A stretch of DNA of 64,000 bases from Mycobacterium sp. 852002-50816_SCH5313054-b (GTDB taxonomy: Bacteria; Actinomycetota; Actinomycetes; Mycobacteriales; Mycobacteriaceae), in the NCBI RefSeq assembly GCF_001667185.1, contig NZ_LZIC01000044.1:1-64000 (forward strand), written 5' to 3'. Below, one piece after another: positions 16,358 to 25,561 of the stretch; position 1 is the first letter of the stretch; every line of letters starts with the position of its first letter. Under the pieces are notes generated by a model that was given only the letters and a program-made list of their open reading frames with translations, was not told the origin of the DNA and searched no databases. The translations under genes were made by a program, and so were the position numbers.

Positions 16358-17673
16358 CCGGCCACCTGCAATTCCAGCATCGCCTTGATCCGTTGCCGGT
16401 GGTCCAGGCTCACCGACCGCGCGACGCCCTCCAGCAGGGACCGCACCTCGTCGACGTCATCGCAGGGCTCCTGCCAGACATCCCGCCCGTGCAGCCGCGC
16501 CCAGAGCCGGCTCAGGTAGGGCCTCGTGTAGGCGGCGAGGTCGTCGACGACCTGCCGTTGGCGGGGATGGATCGGACCGCCCTCGGCGAGGTAGCGCCGG
16601 GCGTGCAGCACGTAGGCCTCCTTGCGCAGCCGGGCCTGGATCTGCGCCGCCAGCGCGTAGCGGCTGGAGACCGACGGGTCCAGGGGCGCCAGCTCGACGG
16701 CCACCTCGATGCCGGCTACCAGCGTGGCCTGCTTGTCCTCGGACAACAGCCCCCAGGGCGCCGACGCGCGGTCCACTTCCTCCTCGCACAGCAGCGGGAT
16801 GTCGGGCAGCGCGTCGCGGTCCAGGGCGCGCCGCAGCGTCGCGCGCACCCGATCCACCACGCTGCGGTCCAGCGGCCGATCGCTGTCGGATTCGCCCGCG
16901 ATTCGGGGTTGTCGTTGTGGCTCAACCGAACTCAAGCCCAGCTCGACGATCGACCAGGGCAGCTCGGCGCTCTCGAGCCGGGCCAGCGCCCCCAGGTTGT
17001 ACGGCGTCGCGTCGGAGATCACGGCCGACCAGACGCGCTGCCGGGCCGCCGCGGCCCGATGGCCGGTGGCGGGTCCGAGCACCGTGCCCAGTTCGGCCAG
17101 GAACGGGGCGATCGCCGGTTGTGCTGCCCGCACGTCACGCCAGCTGCGGTCGAGCTGCTCGGTGAGCCTGCCGACGACGCCGGGGCTTGCCACGTAGTGG
17201 CGTAGCACCTCGATGGCGGTGCGGTCGCGGCCCTGGTGGATATCCGTGAGCACGGCGGCAGCCGTCTCTCGATCTTGCGGCGCCGGTGGGCCTTTCGTCA
17301 CCGCGAGCTCGAAGCACACCGGAAAATACAGTTCCTGGGCGTTGCCGGTGCGGATTCGCTGCCTGCGGCGCTCGAGCTTGAGCGTGTCGAACCACGATGC
17401 CGCACAACGCAGTTCGTGCGCACTCCCGACGATCAGGTGGTGCATGGCGGCCGCGGTTTCCGGCGGGACGACGGGGGCGGAGTACTGCGGATTGGAGCGT
17501 AGCCGCAGCACCAAGGGGTCAAGGATGCGTTTGACGGTCCGGCTCAAGGGGCCGCCGTCGTCGCTGCTGAGCACCTCGACGCCGGGGCCGATTGCGCGCC
17601 ACGCGGCCTCGATCACCGACCGGCGTGGGTGGCCCACGGCGACGTCGGTCGCGATCTGCGAATCCGCGCTCAT
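16354..17673 (-). CDS. Unknown helical protein of the CHAT cassette
   Basis: A 439-residue, mostly helical, arginine- and alanine-rich protein with no recognised motif and no membrane span. Notable stretches are AMHHLIVGSAHELRCAASWF near residues 85-105 and SRYALAAQIQARLRKEAYVLHARRYLAEGG in the last third. ATG at 17673 was chosen; two GTG codons directly upstream (17676, 17679) are alternatives. Its end overlaps the next gene by four bases. Upstream, across the opposing 101-codon gene, lie the CHAT and TPR genes on the same strand. It may therefore have its own promoter in the 83-base divergent gap. Confidence 0.7.
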   Translation of the reverse strand: MSADSQIATDVAVGHPRRSVIEAAWRAIGPGVEVLSSDDGGPLSRTVKRILDPLVLRLRSNPQYSAPVVPPETAAAMHHLIVGSAHELRCAASWFDTLKLERRRQRIRTGNAQELYFPVCFELAVTKGPPAPQDRETAAAVLTDIHQGRDRTAIEVLRHYVASPGVVGRLTEQLDRSWRDVRAAQPAIAPFLAELGTVLGPATGHRAAAARQRVWSAVISDATPYNLGALARLESAELPWSIVELGLSSVEPQRQPRIAGESDSDRPLDRSVVDRVRATLRRALDRDALPDIPLLCEEEVDRASAPWGLLSEDKQATLVAGIEVAVELAPLDPSVSSRYALAAQIQARLRKEAYVLHARRYLAEGGPIHPRQRQVVDDLAAYTRPYLSRLWARLHGRDVWQEPCDDVDEVRSLLEGVARSVSLDHRQRIKAMLELQVAG

Positions 17674-17756
17674 CACCACAGGATAGGGGCATTCGGAAAA
17701 TATCGGCAGCCGAAAAGTTGGGTTTGGTAGCCGCCCGGTGGTTGGAGCCTGGTGGC

Positions 17757-18062
17757 ATGAAGAAGTTCATCATGTTGCTGGACCGGTTCCCGCTCGCTCG
17801 GCGCCGGATCCCTGTGGGACCCACCGTCGGGGTCGGGACCGTGCGCAACGTCGGCGACGAGCGCCAGGTATTCATCGAGGTGGTAGCCGTTTCCGGCGAG
17901 ACATTCATCGGGAAACTGGCGGGCGGTGCGGGTGATGCGGACGTGTCGATGCTACGACCCGGGCTCGTCGTGCTGGTGGCGTTCGATCCCGCTGCCCGCG
18001 AGGACCTTTCGCTGCCCGATGACGTGCTGGCCGTCCACGCGGCCCGGCCGGCGTCGGTCTGA
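17757..18062 (+). CDS. Small unknown protein opposite the CHAT cassette
   Basis: A 101-residue protein starting MKKFIMLLDRFPLARRRI, then a beta-rich body (GTVRNVGDERQVFIEVVAVS, ETFIGKLAG, GLVVLVAFDPAARED). There is no signal peptide or clear membrane span. GGAG lies 9 bases before the ATG at 17757. It is divergent from the 439-residue gene and its stop is 3 bases from the stop of the convergent CHAT gene. Because it interrupts the minus-strand cassette, it may be an antagonist or unrelated insertion. No family recognised. Confidence 0.6.
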   Translation: MKKFIMLLDRFPLARRRIPVGPTVGVGTVRNVGDERQVFIEVVAVSGETFIGKLAGGAGDADVSMLRPGLVVLVAFDPAAREDLSLPDDVLAVHAARPASV

Positions 18063-18065
18063 GCG

Positions 18066-19412
18066 CTATCGTGCCCCGTCCACCGCGAATGTGACCAGGG
18101 CACCCCAATACAGCGGGCTGGCGCTGATATCGCCGCCCCGCCAGTGCCGCATCTGCGCGCGCTGCCAACGAATCACCGCGCACCCCGCGTCGGCGCCGCC
18201 GTGCGCGTCGTCCACGGCGACAACGACATCGGCCATCGGGTCGGCCGCCTCGTGTGCGGCGAACCGTCGATATGCCGCGGAGGTGGGCAGCGACCACAAG
18301 GTGGCGGTCACCAGCTCGGCACCGCCGAGAACCATCGCGGCCACCAGGCCGGTCGCCTCGTCGAATTGGTAGTCGCCGCCCGATCCGCAGGCCAGCAGGG
18401 CAACCCGCGGCGGGATCGGCAATTGCAGCGACATCAGGTCCGAGGCGGTCAGCGGGCGGTGATCGCCGATCGTCTCGGCGTCTCCGGGGATCCCGGCCGC
18501 GCACGCCAGGTGCAGCGCGGCCTGGTCGGCCCGCCCGTGCGCCGAGCTGGCGTGGCCGACGTACAAGAGCCGGCTGGGGGCCTGTGCCAGCTGCTTGGCC
18601 AGCCAGACGCGGTCGGCGTCCTGGCGGCGGAACAGCTCGACCGGACCGCCGACCTCCGGCAGCACCGGCCGGCGCCCCATCAGCTCGCCGAAGTGTTGCG
18701 CCAGTGGCGTTTCCGGGGAGGGCCTGCCGAGCACCGAGCCGAGCGCGGAGTCGGGGCGCTGCCCGGGCACCCGGGGATCGAGCAGCAACAACGGCGGGGC
18801 ACCCCTCCTGGCGTCCCAGCCGGCCGGTGCCCGTGGTGAGTGAACGATGTTGGGCGGCACCGCCATCAGGACTTCGACCAGCTCCATCAGCCGGTCGCCG
18901 TCGGTGTAGGCGTCGATGTCGGCCAGCTGCCACGGGATTCGGGCGGCGACCCGCCCGCTGCGGGTGATGGCGTCCTGGCGGGCGCGCACCAACTCTTCCT
19001 TGCTCGGGCCCGATTTCGGCACCGCCACCAGGCCCCAGGGAATGCGCGCCAACCGCGCACTGGGCGAGACGAACAACACCGCACGCGGCGACGCCGCGCA
19101 CTGAACCAACAGCTCCCACCCTGCTGACCCGATCAGCAGCACCCCGAGGATGTAGGCCACCGTGAGTTCGGCTTCCGGTGTCGCGAACGGACCGCTGGTC
19201 AGTGCCCGCTCGATGGCGTCGGGCCGGCTCTCGGCGCCGTGTGGCTCGGGGAGCGCGTCGGTCAGCTCTTGCAACGCCGCGAGCAGGATCGGTTCCTCCA
19301 CCACCCAATTGACGGTCTTCGAGGGCTGCCCGACGATCCGCAAACTGCCGTAGGTGGCGATCCCGACGTCGGCGAACCGCAGTACCAGAGTCGGTCGGTC
19401 CGCATCGGTCAT
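18066..19412 (-). CDS. CHAT-domain cysteine protease (caspase-like)
   Basis: A 448-residue protein whose C-terminal ~340 residues fit the CHAT domain (caspase HetF associated with TPRs). Visible hallmarks in order: ARLARIPWGLVA near 119-130 (family xLPWExL), RLLYVGHASS with catalytic His287, VALLACGSGGD with catalytic Cys342, TGLVAAMVLGGAELVTATLW at 354-373, and the terminal ASPLYWGALVTFAVDG. Both residues of the His/Cys dyad are intact. The first ~100 residues are a separate mixed domain. CHAT proteins are cysteine peptidases used in bacterial conflict, programmed death and type III-E CRISPR complexes. The ATG overlaps the stop of the TPR-like gene in ATGA, so the two are made together; the TPR-like protein is the likely controlling partner. 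Confidence 0.88.
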   Translation of the reverse strand: MTDADRPTLVLRFADVGIATYGSLRIVGQPSKTVNWVVEEPILLAALQELTDALPEPHGAESRPDAIERALTSGPFATPEAELTVAYILGVLLIGSAGWELLVQCAASPRAVLFVSPSARLARIPWGLVAVPKSGPSKEELVRARQDAITRSGRVAARIPWQLADIDAYTDGDRLMELVEVLMAVPPNIVHSPRAPAGWDARRGAPPLLLLDPRVPGQRPDSALGSVLGRPSPETPLAQHFGELMGRRPVLPEVGGPVELFRRQDADRVWLAKQLAQAPSRLLYVGHASSAHGRADQAALHLACAAGIPGDAETIGDHRPLTASDLMSLQLPIPPRVALLACGSGGDYQFDEATGLVAAMVLGGAELVTATLWSLPTSAAYRRFAAHEAADPMADVVVAVDDAHGGADAGCAVIRWQRAQMRHWRGGDISASPLYWGALVTFAVDGAR

Positions 19413-21139
19413 GGCCAGGTCGACCAGGCCGGCTCGGCGGCGGTGACGTCGCGGCCGTAGCGCCGCTGAGCCAGGTCGCGATAGTGGCTCATGATCGGCG
19501 GGCCGTCGGGCTGCATCTGCAACGGCGGCAGCGGGCCGAGCCGCGTCAGTGAGCCGCCGGCCCGGGCCGGCGCCGGACCCGCCGCGGCCAGGGCCACGTC
19601 CGCGTCGGTGTCGATGACGACCGTCGCGGTGGCCATCGACGCCCATTCGCCGATTTTCGGCCGCTCCAGATCCGTGTCGAAAGTGCCGCGCGCGCTGTGG
19701 TATTCAACCAGTTCGCTGATCAGTTGGGTGTTTTCCCACTCCCACGCGACGGCGAAGGCGCCGGCCAGGATGGGCGCCGAAATGCTGGAGGCCCAGCGCG
19801 ATCTCGCGTCGGCGTCGGCGATCGAATACCGCACCGAGTCGACCGCGAGCGCGGCCGGCACCTTGAGCTCCGCGGCCTGTTCGAGTTTAGTCATCGCGCG
19901 CCAGTACTGCGGAGTGCCGACCTCCCCGTGCAGGATGCCGAGCCCCTCGGCCTGCCGCGCCTCGGTTTCCTGCAGCGTCTCGTCCGGGTCGCCCGAACTG
20001 TCGAAACCGAGGTCGGCCAACGCATCCGCGCGCCACACCGTGCCGAGGTGGCTGTCGAGCTGGGCGTACTGCAACCAACTGCTGCGGGGCGATGAGTCCA
20101 GTAGCTCCCGGGCCTGGGCGATCAGCTCGACCGCGTCGGCAAAGCGGCTCCAAAATATGGCAATCCAGCTGCGCTGCAACAAGATACGGTGCAGGTGCAA
20201 GGGCTTCCCCAGTTCACGCCAGTGCCGTTCGGCGTGCTCCCAGCACTCGTCGGCGGCTTCCAGCGCACCGGATCCCAGCCGGGTCAGCCCCAGGTAAAGC
20301 CAGCAGCGCGCGACGTCGTGCGTGCGGGAGTATCGAGCGATGACGGGCTGGGCCTCGGACGCCAGCTGCGCGGTCGTGGCGTGGTCGCCCACCGACCAGC
20401 GGGCCGCCGCGCGCTCCAATTTCGTTCTGGCGCTTGCCAGTTCCCATCCGCGCGCCTCCGCCCTGGCCCCCGCGCGCCGCAACCAGGGCTCGGCCTCGCT
20501 CAGTCGGCCCGTCTCGACGCAGAATCTGCCGTATGCGGTGCCGGCGGTGATCAGGAGGTGATCGGCCGACTCGCTGCCATCTCGCAGGTGGTCCACGCCT
20601 TCAAGCGCGCGTTCCCACAACGGGACTGATCGCACATGCAGGTCGTCGTCGCAGAGCGCCATGGCACACAGGACTTGCGCGTGGGCGAGCAGGTATGTGT
20701 GTTCGTCAGCCAGGTCGTCGAAGTCGCAGCCCGTGTCGCTCAATGCGCTCAGCGCCGACGCGGCGCCCTCATGGTCCCCGACGGCCGCGGCCAGGCCCGC
20801 CTCCAGGAACAGCGCCCGCCGTGAGTACCGGCAGATGAGGTGCGCCACCTCGGCGTCGGACATGCTTACCTGCGCCGCGGCGTCCGGCATCGTGCCGGCG
20901 GCGATCCCCGAATAGATGGCCAGGCAGTCGCGGATGCGCCGGATGGACTCGCGCACCCCGTCGTGCGTCCCGCGCGCGAGGTAGATCTCACCAAGCTGCG
21001 CAAAGGCTTCCAGCATCAGATCGTCACGGTCTGCCCGCTCGATCTGCGGCACCAGCGACAACAGGAGATCACGCGCGCGTGTCTCGTCGGCGGCATATGC
21101 CAACCGGCGGGCGTTCGCCAATTCGACGGGGATCGACAC
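19409..21139 (-). CDS. TPR-like helical repeat protein paired with CHAT protease
   Basis: A 576-residue almost entirely helical protein. Repeated TPR-like pairs are visible, for example RFCVETGRLSEAEPWLRRAG, RCWLYLGLTRLGSGALEAAD, and WIAIFWSRFADAVELIAQAR. The last ~70 residues are alanine/proline-rich and probably flexible. There is no signal peptide or span. GTG at 21139 (VSIPVELANARR) is the chosen start; frames further upstream run through the lipoprotein gene and are not credible. It is the first gene of the CHAT unit and overlaps the protease by four bases. In known TPR/CHAT pairs the repeats hold or gate the protease; that role is inferred here. Confidence 0.78.
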   Translation of the reverse strand: MSIPVELANARRLAYAADETRARDLLLSLVPQIERADRDDLMLEAFAQLGEIYLARGTHDGVRESIRRIRDCLAIYSGIAAGTMPDAAAQVSMSDAEVAHLICRYSRRALFLEAGLAAAVGDHEGAASALSALSDTGCDFDDLADEHTYLLAHAQVLCAMALCDDDLHVRSVPLWERALEGVDHLRDGSESADHLLITAGTAYGRFCVETGRLSEAEPWLRRAGARAEARGWELASARTKLERAAARWSVGDHATTAQLASEAQPVIARYSRTHDVARCWLYLGLTRLGSGALEAADECWEHAERHWRELGKPLHLHRILLQRSWIAIFWSRFADAVELIAQARELLDSSPRSSWLQYAQLDSHLGTVWRADALADLGFDSSGDPDETLQETEARQAEGLGILHGEVGTPQYWRAMTKLEQAAELKVPAALAVDSVRYSIADADARSRWASSISAPILAGAFAVAWEWENTQLISELVEYHSARGTFDTDLERPKIGEWASMATATVVIDTDADVALAAAGPAPARAGGSLTRLGPLPPLQMQPDGPPIMSHYRDLAQRRYGRDVTAAEPAWSTWP

Positions 21140-21234
21140 GGCTGCATCATAAGTCCGCCGTCGCGGGCGTGGCGAGGATCCGGAGCGGCGGGCGTGTGAG
21201 TGAGGGCACGCCCGCCGCCCCGGAGTTCGGTCGA

Positions 21235-21717
21235 TCAACCGCAAGTCACCTTGATGTTGAAGTCCTTGGTGATCATTCCGGCCATCGGGTTCTTCATGTC
21301 GGCGCCCTGCGCCTGGCCGCTGATGGTGTAGGTCTTGCCATCCACCGCCACGTCGGCCGAACCGACCTTGGCGCCCATGCCGTTGCTGACCGTCAAGGCG
21401 CTGCCGTCGACAAAAAGGGCCAGCGACTCGACCTTGGGGGTGGCCTCGTCGGTCATCACCACGGCCAGCGCCTGCTGGGCGCCCGCGTTGCCGCTGCCGA
21501 TGTCGATCTTGCCGCCGGTCCGGACGCAGGTCACCGAGGACGGGTTCAGGCCGGCCAGATCGGTGCCAGCCACCTTGACCTGCGCGTTGGTGCCGGTTGT
21601 GGCGGCGCTGGGCGCCGTGCTCGACGCGGGGCTGGCCGTGTGGCCGCCGCTCGAGCAGCCCACCAGCGCAGATGCGACGCCGAGGGTTCCAATCGCTCCC
21701 GCGATAAGACGTTTCAC
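21235..21717 (-). CDS. LpqH (19 kDa)-like lipoprotein
   Basis: A 160-residue lipoprotein: VKRLIAGAIGTLGVASALVGCSSGG has a basic start, hydrophobic core and lipobox LVGC, so the cysteine at about residue 21 should be lipidated. A Ser/Thr/Ala-rich linker, possibly glycosylated, follows. The folded part has paired cysteines (VTCVRTGGKIDIG and the final KVTCG), and YTISGQAQGADMKNPM matches the LpqH family end. GTG at 21717 is preferred because GGAAGGA sits at good spacing before it. It is a surface antigen-type protein of unknown exact role. It is upstream of the TPR gene on the same strand (95-base gap). Confidence 0.85.
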   Translation of the reverse strand: MKRLIAGAIGTLGVASALVGCSSGGHTASPASSTAPSAATTGTNAQVKVAGTDLAGLNPSSVTCVRTGGKIDIGSGNAGAQQALAVVMTDEATPKVESLALFVDGSALTVSNGMGAKVGSADVAVDGKTYTISGQAQGADMKNPMAGMITKDFNIKVTCG

Positions 21718-21854
21718 TGGTTTTCCTTCCTTCATGCGCCGCCCGATTGGCGTCGCCATGAGCGCAAGTACAGACGTGCCCGGCTGCTACCGATCCCAAT
21801 TTCCGGCCCCGCCCGGTAGGCTGCCTCGACACGGCCGATGAAGGGAGACGCGCG

Positions 21855-22229
21855 ATGGCGAGCGTGAAATGGCTCGAAAAGCCTGAGACGCATGACTTCC
21901 CGGCGGCAGCCGACTACCTCGCCTTGCTCGCGGAGCCGGGTACCGCCAACCAGTTGGCGGAAAAGCTGAAGGCCGGAATCGTCAGCCACAAGAAGGCGAA
22001 GGACATCCTCCGGGCGGCGCAGCTGACACTGCTACCCGACGACAACCCCCACGTCGCCGCGGATCTCTCCAAGATCAAGAAGGGGCAGGCGTTGTCCCCG
22101 ATCCTGCTGGTGCGCGGCGACTTCACGACGGGCGTCCCGCTGCAGATCGCCGACGGCTACCACCGGGTGTGCGCGAGTTACCACACCGACGAGAACACCG
22201 ACATCCCCGTCGTTATCGTCTCATCGTGA
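21855..22229 (+). CDS. Conserved hypothetical protein
   Basis: A 124-residue soluble protein, MASVKWLEKPETHDFPAAAD onward. The middle is lysine-rich and helical (KLKAGIVSHKKAKDILRAAQ). The end, LSKIKKGQALSPILLVRGDF through LQIADGYHRVCASYH, resembles the ParB/Srx-like pattern of a parameter line followed by DGxHR, but is too short and weak to call. RBS GGAGACG precedes the ATG. Its stop overlaps the GTG of the enoyl-CoA hydratase, so the two form an operon. Function unknown. Confidence 0.72.
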   Translation: MASVKWLEKPETHDFPAAADYLALLAEPGTANQLAEKLKAGIVSHKKAKDILRAAQLTLLPDDNPHVAADLSKIKKGQALSPILLVRGDFTTGVPLQIADGYHRVCASYHTDENTDIPVVIVSS

Positions 22230-22966
22230 TCGAGATCGAGGCCGCCGGCGCGGTTCAGGTACTGACCCTTTCCTCCGGGCGCGTCAACGCCCAAGATGTC
22301 GAGCTGCTCAAAGAGCTGGCGGACGCGCTGTGCGAGCTGCAGCACTCCGGCGCCGGAGCGCTCGTCGTCACCGGCGCGGGCCGCGCGTTCAGCGCCGGGG
22401 TCGACCTCAACCGCGTGGTCGACGGCGGTGCCGACTACACCGACCGGCTGATCCCGGCGCTGTCCGAGGCGTTCGAGGCGATGTTCTGCTACCCCGGCCC
22501 GACGGTGGCCGCGATCAACGGCGCCGCCATCGCGGGCGGATGCGTGCTGGCGTGCGCCTGTGACCGCCGGCTGATCGGCCCCGAGGCGCAGATCGGGGCG
22601 TCCGAGGTCCGCGTCGGGGTGCCGTTTCCGGTCGCCGCGCTCGAGGTGATGCGCTACGCGTGCGGGGACCGCGCCGAGGACGTGTTGCTGGGCGGCCGCG
22701 TCTACCGGGGGGACGAGGCGATCGCCCACGGGCTCGCCCATCGCGTCGTCGCCGACGACCTCGTCGCGGCGGCAGTGGCGGAGGCCGCCGACCTCGCCGG
22801 CATCCCGGTCGACGCTTATCGCCATACCAAAATGCAGCTGCGGGCCCCCGCCCTGGCACGGATGCGCGAGGGTGCCCTCGTGGACAGTGAGGTCCGCCGG
22901 CTGTGGGGTGCCGATCAGACGCAGCGGCGCATCGCCGCCTATGTGGAAAGCCTCAAGCGCCGCTGA
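22226..22966 (+). CDS. Enoyl-CoA hydratase/isomerase family protein
   Basis: A 246-residue crotonase-fold protein. The first oxyanion-hole segment is VTGAGRAFSAGVDLNRVV; the second is ATINGAAIAGG-like (VAAINGAAIAGGCVLACACD). The catalytic glutamate positions of true hydratases are not obvious: the sequence reads IGASEVRVGVPFP, so isomerase, hydrolase or another crotonase chemistry is possible. GTG at 22226 overlaps the preceding TGA (GTGA). It converges with lucA (15-base gap). Confidence 0.82.
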   Translation: MIEIEAAGAVQVLTLSSGRVNAQDVELLKELADALCELQHSGAGALVVTGAGRAFSAGVDLNRVVDGGADYTDRLIPALSEAFEAMFCYPGPTVAAINGAAIAGGCVLACACDRRLIGPEAQIGASEVRVGVPFPVAALEVMRYACGDRAEDVLLGGRVYRGDEAIAHGLAHRVVADDLVAAAVAEAADLAGIPVDAYRHTKMQLRAPALARMREGALVDSEVRRLWGADQTQRRIAAYVESLKRR

Positions 22967-22981
22967 CGCCGCAGGCTGCGG

Positions 22982-23752
22982 TCACTCGTCGACCGCGACG
23001 CCGCCTCGGGTGCGCCGGCGCATCCGGTGGGAGCCCTTGCCGGTGGGGCGGCGGTTCTGCAGCCCACCCTTGGCCTGTTCGGTGTCTTGCGCGGCAGGTG
23101 CTTCCGCGGGAGCGTCGGCCGATTCGACCGGTTGTTCGGCCTGCTCGTCGGTGGCGGCTTCCTCGCTCGCTTGGGTTTCCGGGGCCTCTTCGGTCTCGTC
23201 GACCTCGGGCTCAGCGCCCTCTTCGGCGAGTTCTTCCGTTTCCTCTTCGGTCTCGTCGCCCTTCTTGCCGCGGACGCCCCGCTTCTTGCGCTTGTCCTTC
23301 TTCGCCTTGATCGGCTTCGGCGGTGGCGGCGGCAACTCGGCGATGAACGACAGATAGAACGCGAAGACCCCGAGCACGCCGATCGCGGCGGCGGCGCCGT
23401 AAACGCCGAACAGCCACCGCCCGACGGCGTCGAGGCTGAGCCAGATCTCGCTGATCGCGGTGCCGATGATCAGCGCGCCGGCCAGCACGTGGGCCACGAT
23501 CGACACAAGCCGGATGGTCAGCGCCAGCTGCGGCGTGCCCAACTCCGGCTTACGGGTCCGCAGCTGGGTGAAAACCACCGGCAGCGCGGCCAGGGCGATC
23601 AGCGCGCCCGTCACGATCCGCAGCGTCGTCCCCACCGAATGCGTGGTGTCGCCCATCAGCTCAGGCCAGCGGGGCAGCACGAAAAAGAAGTAGAGGACGC
23701 CGGCAGCGATCGAGAACGTCGCGTGCCACGGTACGGCGACCTTGCGCCCCAT
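22982..23752 (-). CDS. lucA: LucA-like lipid uptake coordinator membrane protein (Rv3723-like)
   Basis: A 256-residue protein with about four membrane helices in the first ~145 residues (WHATFSIAAGVLYFFFVLPR, GALIALAALPVVF, VAHVLAGALIIGTAISEIWL, IGVLGVFAFYLSFIAELPPP). A long proline, lysine and glutamate-rich cytoplasmic tail follows, ending GGLQNRRPTGKGSHRMRRRT. Layout and position next to the tRNA/SRP/aminotransferase genes match H37Rv Rv3723, shown in M. tuberculosis to coordinate fatty-acid and cholesterol import through Mce1 and Mce4. An ATG at 23764 with the frame continuing is an alternative start; AGGAGG lies between the two. Confidence 0.8.
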   Translation of the reverse strand: MGRKVAVPWHATFSIAAGVLYFFFVLPRWPELMGDTTHSVGTTLRIVTGALIALAALPVVFTQLRTRKPELGTPQLALTIRLVSIVAHVLAGALIIGTAISEIWLSLDAVGRWLFGVYGAAAAIGVLGVFAFYLSFIAELPPPPPKPIKAKKDKRKKRGVRGKKGDETEEETEELAEEGAEPEVDETEEAPETQASEEAATDEQAEQPVESADAPAEAPAAQDTEQAKGGLQNRRPTGKGSHRMRRRTRGGVAVDE

Positions 23753-23858
23753 ACGCCTCCTCATGCTGCTGGTAAGCCCAAGCCAGCCTAAAGGCCGGTC
23801 ACAGCGATTCCAAACAACCCCCGTGCGTGGTCGCGCCCTATCGAGTGCGACCGGTGGC

Positions 23859-23943
23859 GGAGGATGCGGGATTTGAACCCGCGAGGGCTGTTAACCCAAC
23901 CCGCGTTCCAGGCGAGCGCCATAGGCCACTAGGCGAATCCTCC
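23859..23943 (-). tRNA. tRNA-Ser (anticodon GGA)
   Basis: Read on the minus strand the 85-base gene folds as a class II tRNA. The acceptor stem is GGAGGAT/ATCCTCC, the anticodon stem CTCGC/GCGGG has loop CTGGAAC, the variable arm is long, and the T arm is GCGGG-TTCAAAT-CCCGC. The anticodon GGA reads serine codons TCC and TCT. CCA is not encoded. Confidence 0.95.
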
Positions 23944-24019
23944 GTGGGCCATGGTAACCGAGCGTGCAGGCCCCTTGAATGGCCGCCGCCATTCGCTTCC
24001 GGCCAGGTACTAGACTCGC

Positions 24020-24112
24020 CGCAGGACCCCGCGCGGCGTCTATCCTGTGAACTCCCCCAGGGCCGGAAGGCAGCAAGGGTCAATGGGCTCTGTCGGGTGC
24101 GCGGGGTCCCCT
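24020..24112 (+). ncRNA. ffs: Signal recognition particle RNA (4.5S type)
   Basis: A long terminal stem pairs AGGACCCCGCGC with GCGCGGGGTCCC. The apical domain contains the SRP core: CCAGGGCCGGAAGGCAGCAA, with the GGAA tetraloop and the asymmetric AGCA side recognised by Ffh. About 93 bases, usual for the small bacterial SRP RNA. It lies between tRNA-Ser and the aminotransferase, as in M. tuberculosis from memory. Confidence 0.92.
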
Positions 24113-24123
24113 ACGTTTGATGA

Positions 24124-25506
<1,383 letters not shown>

Positions 25507-25561
25507 CGGCGACGACCCGCCGACCGGGCTCCAGTCAGCGCGCGCCGGTAGCCTGCTGACC

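Noticed and set aside
19412..19646. Longer start of the CHAT gene
   Set aside because: The extension reads through the end of the TPR-like gene; the ATGA overlap gives a clean start.
15200..21139. Type III-E CRISPR-linked (Craspase) interpretation of the TPR/CHAT pair
   Set aside because: No Cas7/Cas11-like effector, repeats or spacers nearby; TPR and CHAT are separate generic partners here.
21140..21832. Longer start of the TPR-like gene
   Set aside because: The extension is the out-of-frame shadow of the LpqH-like lipoprotein.
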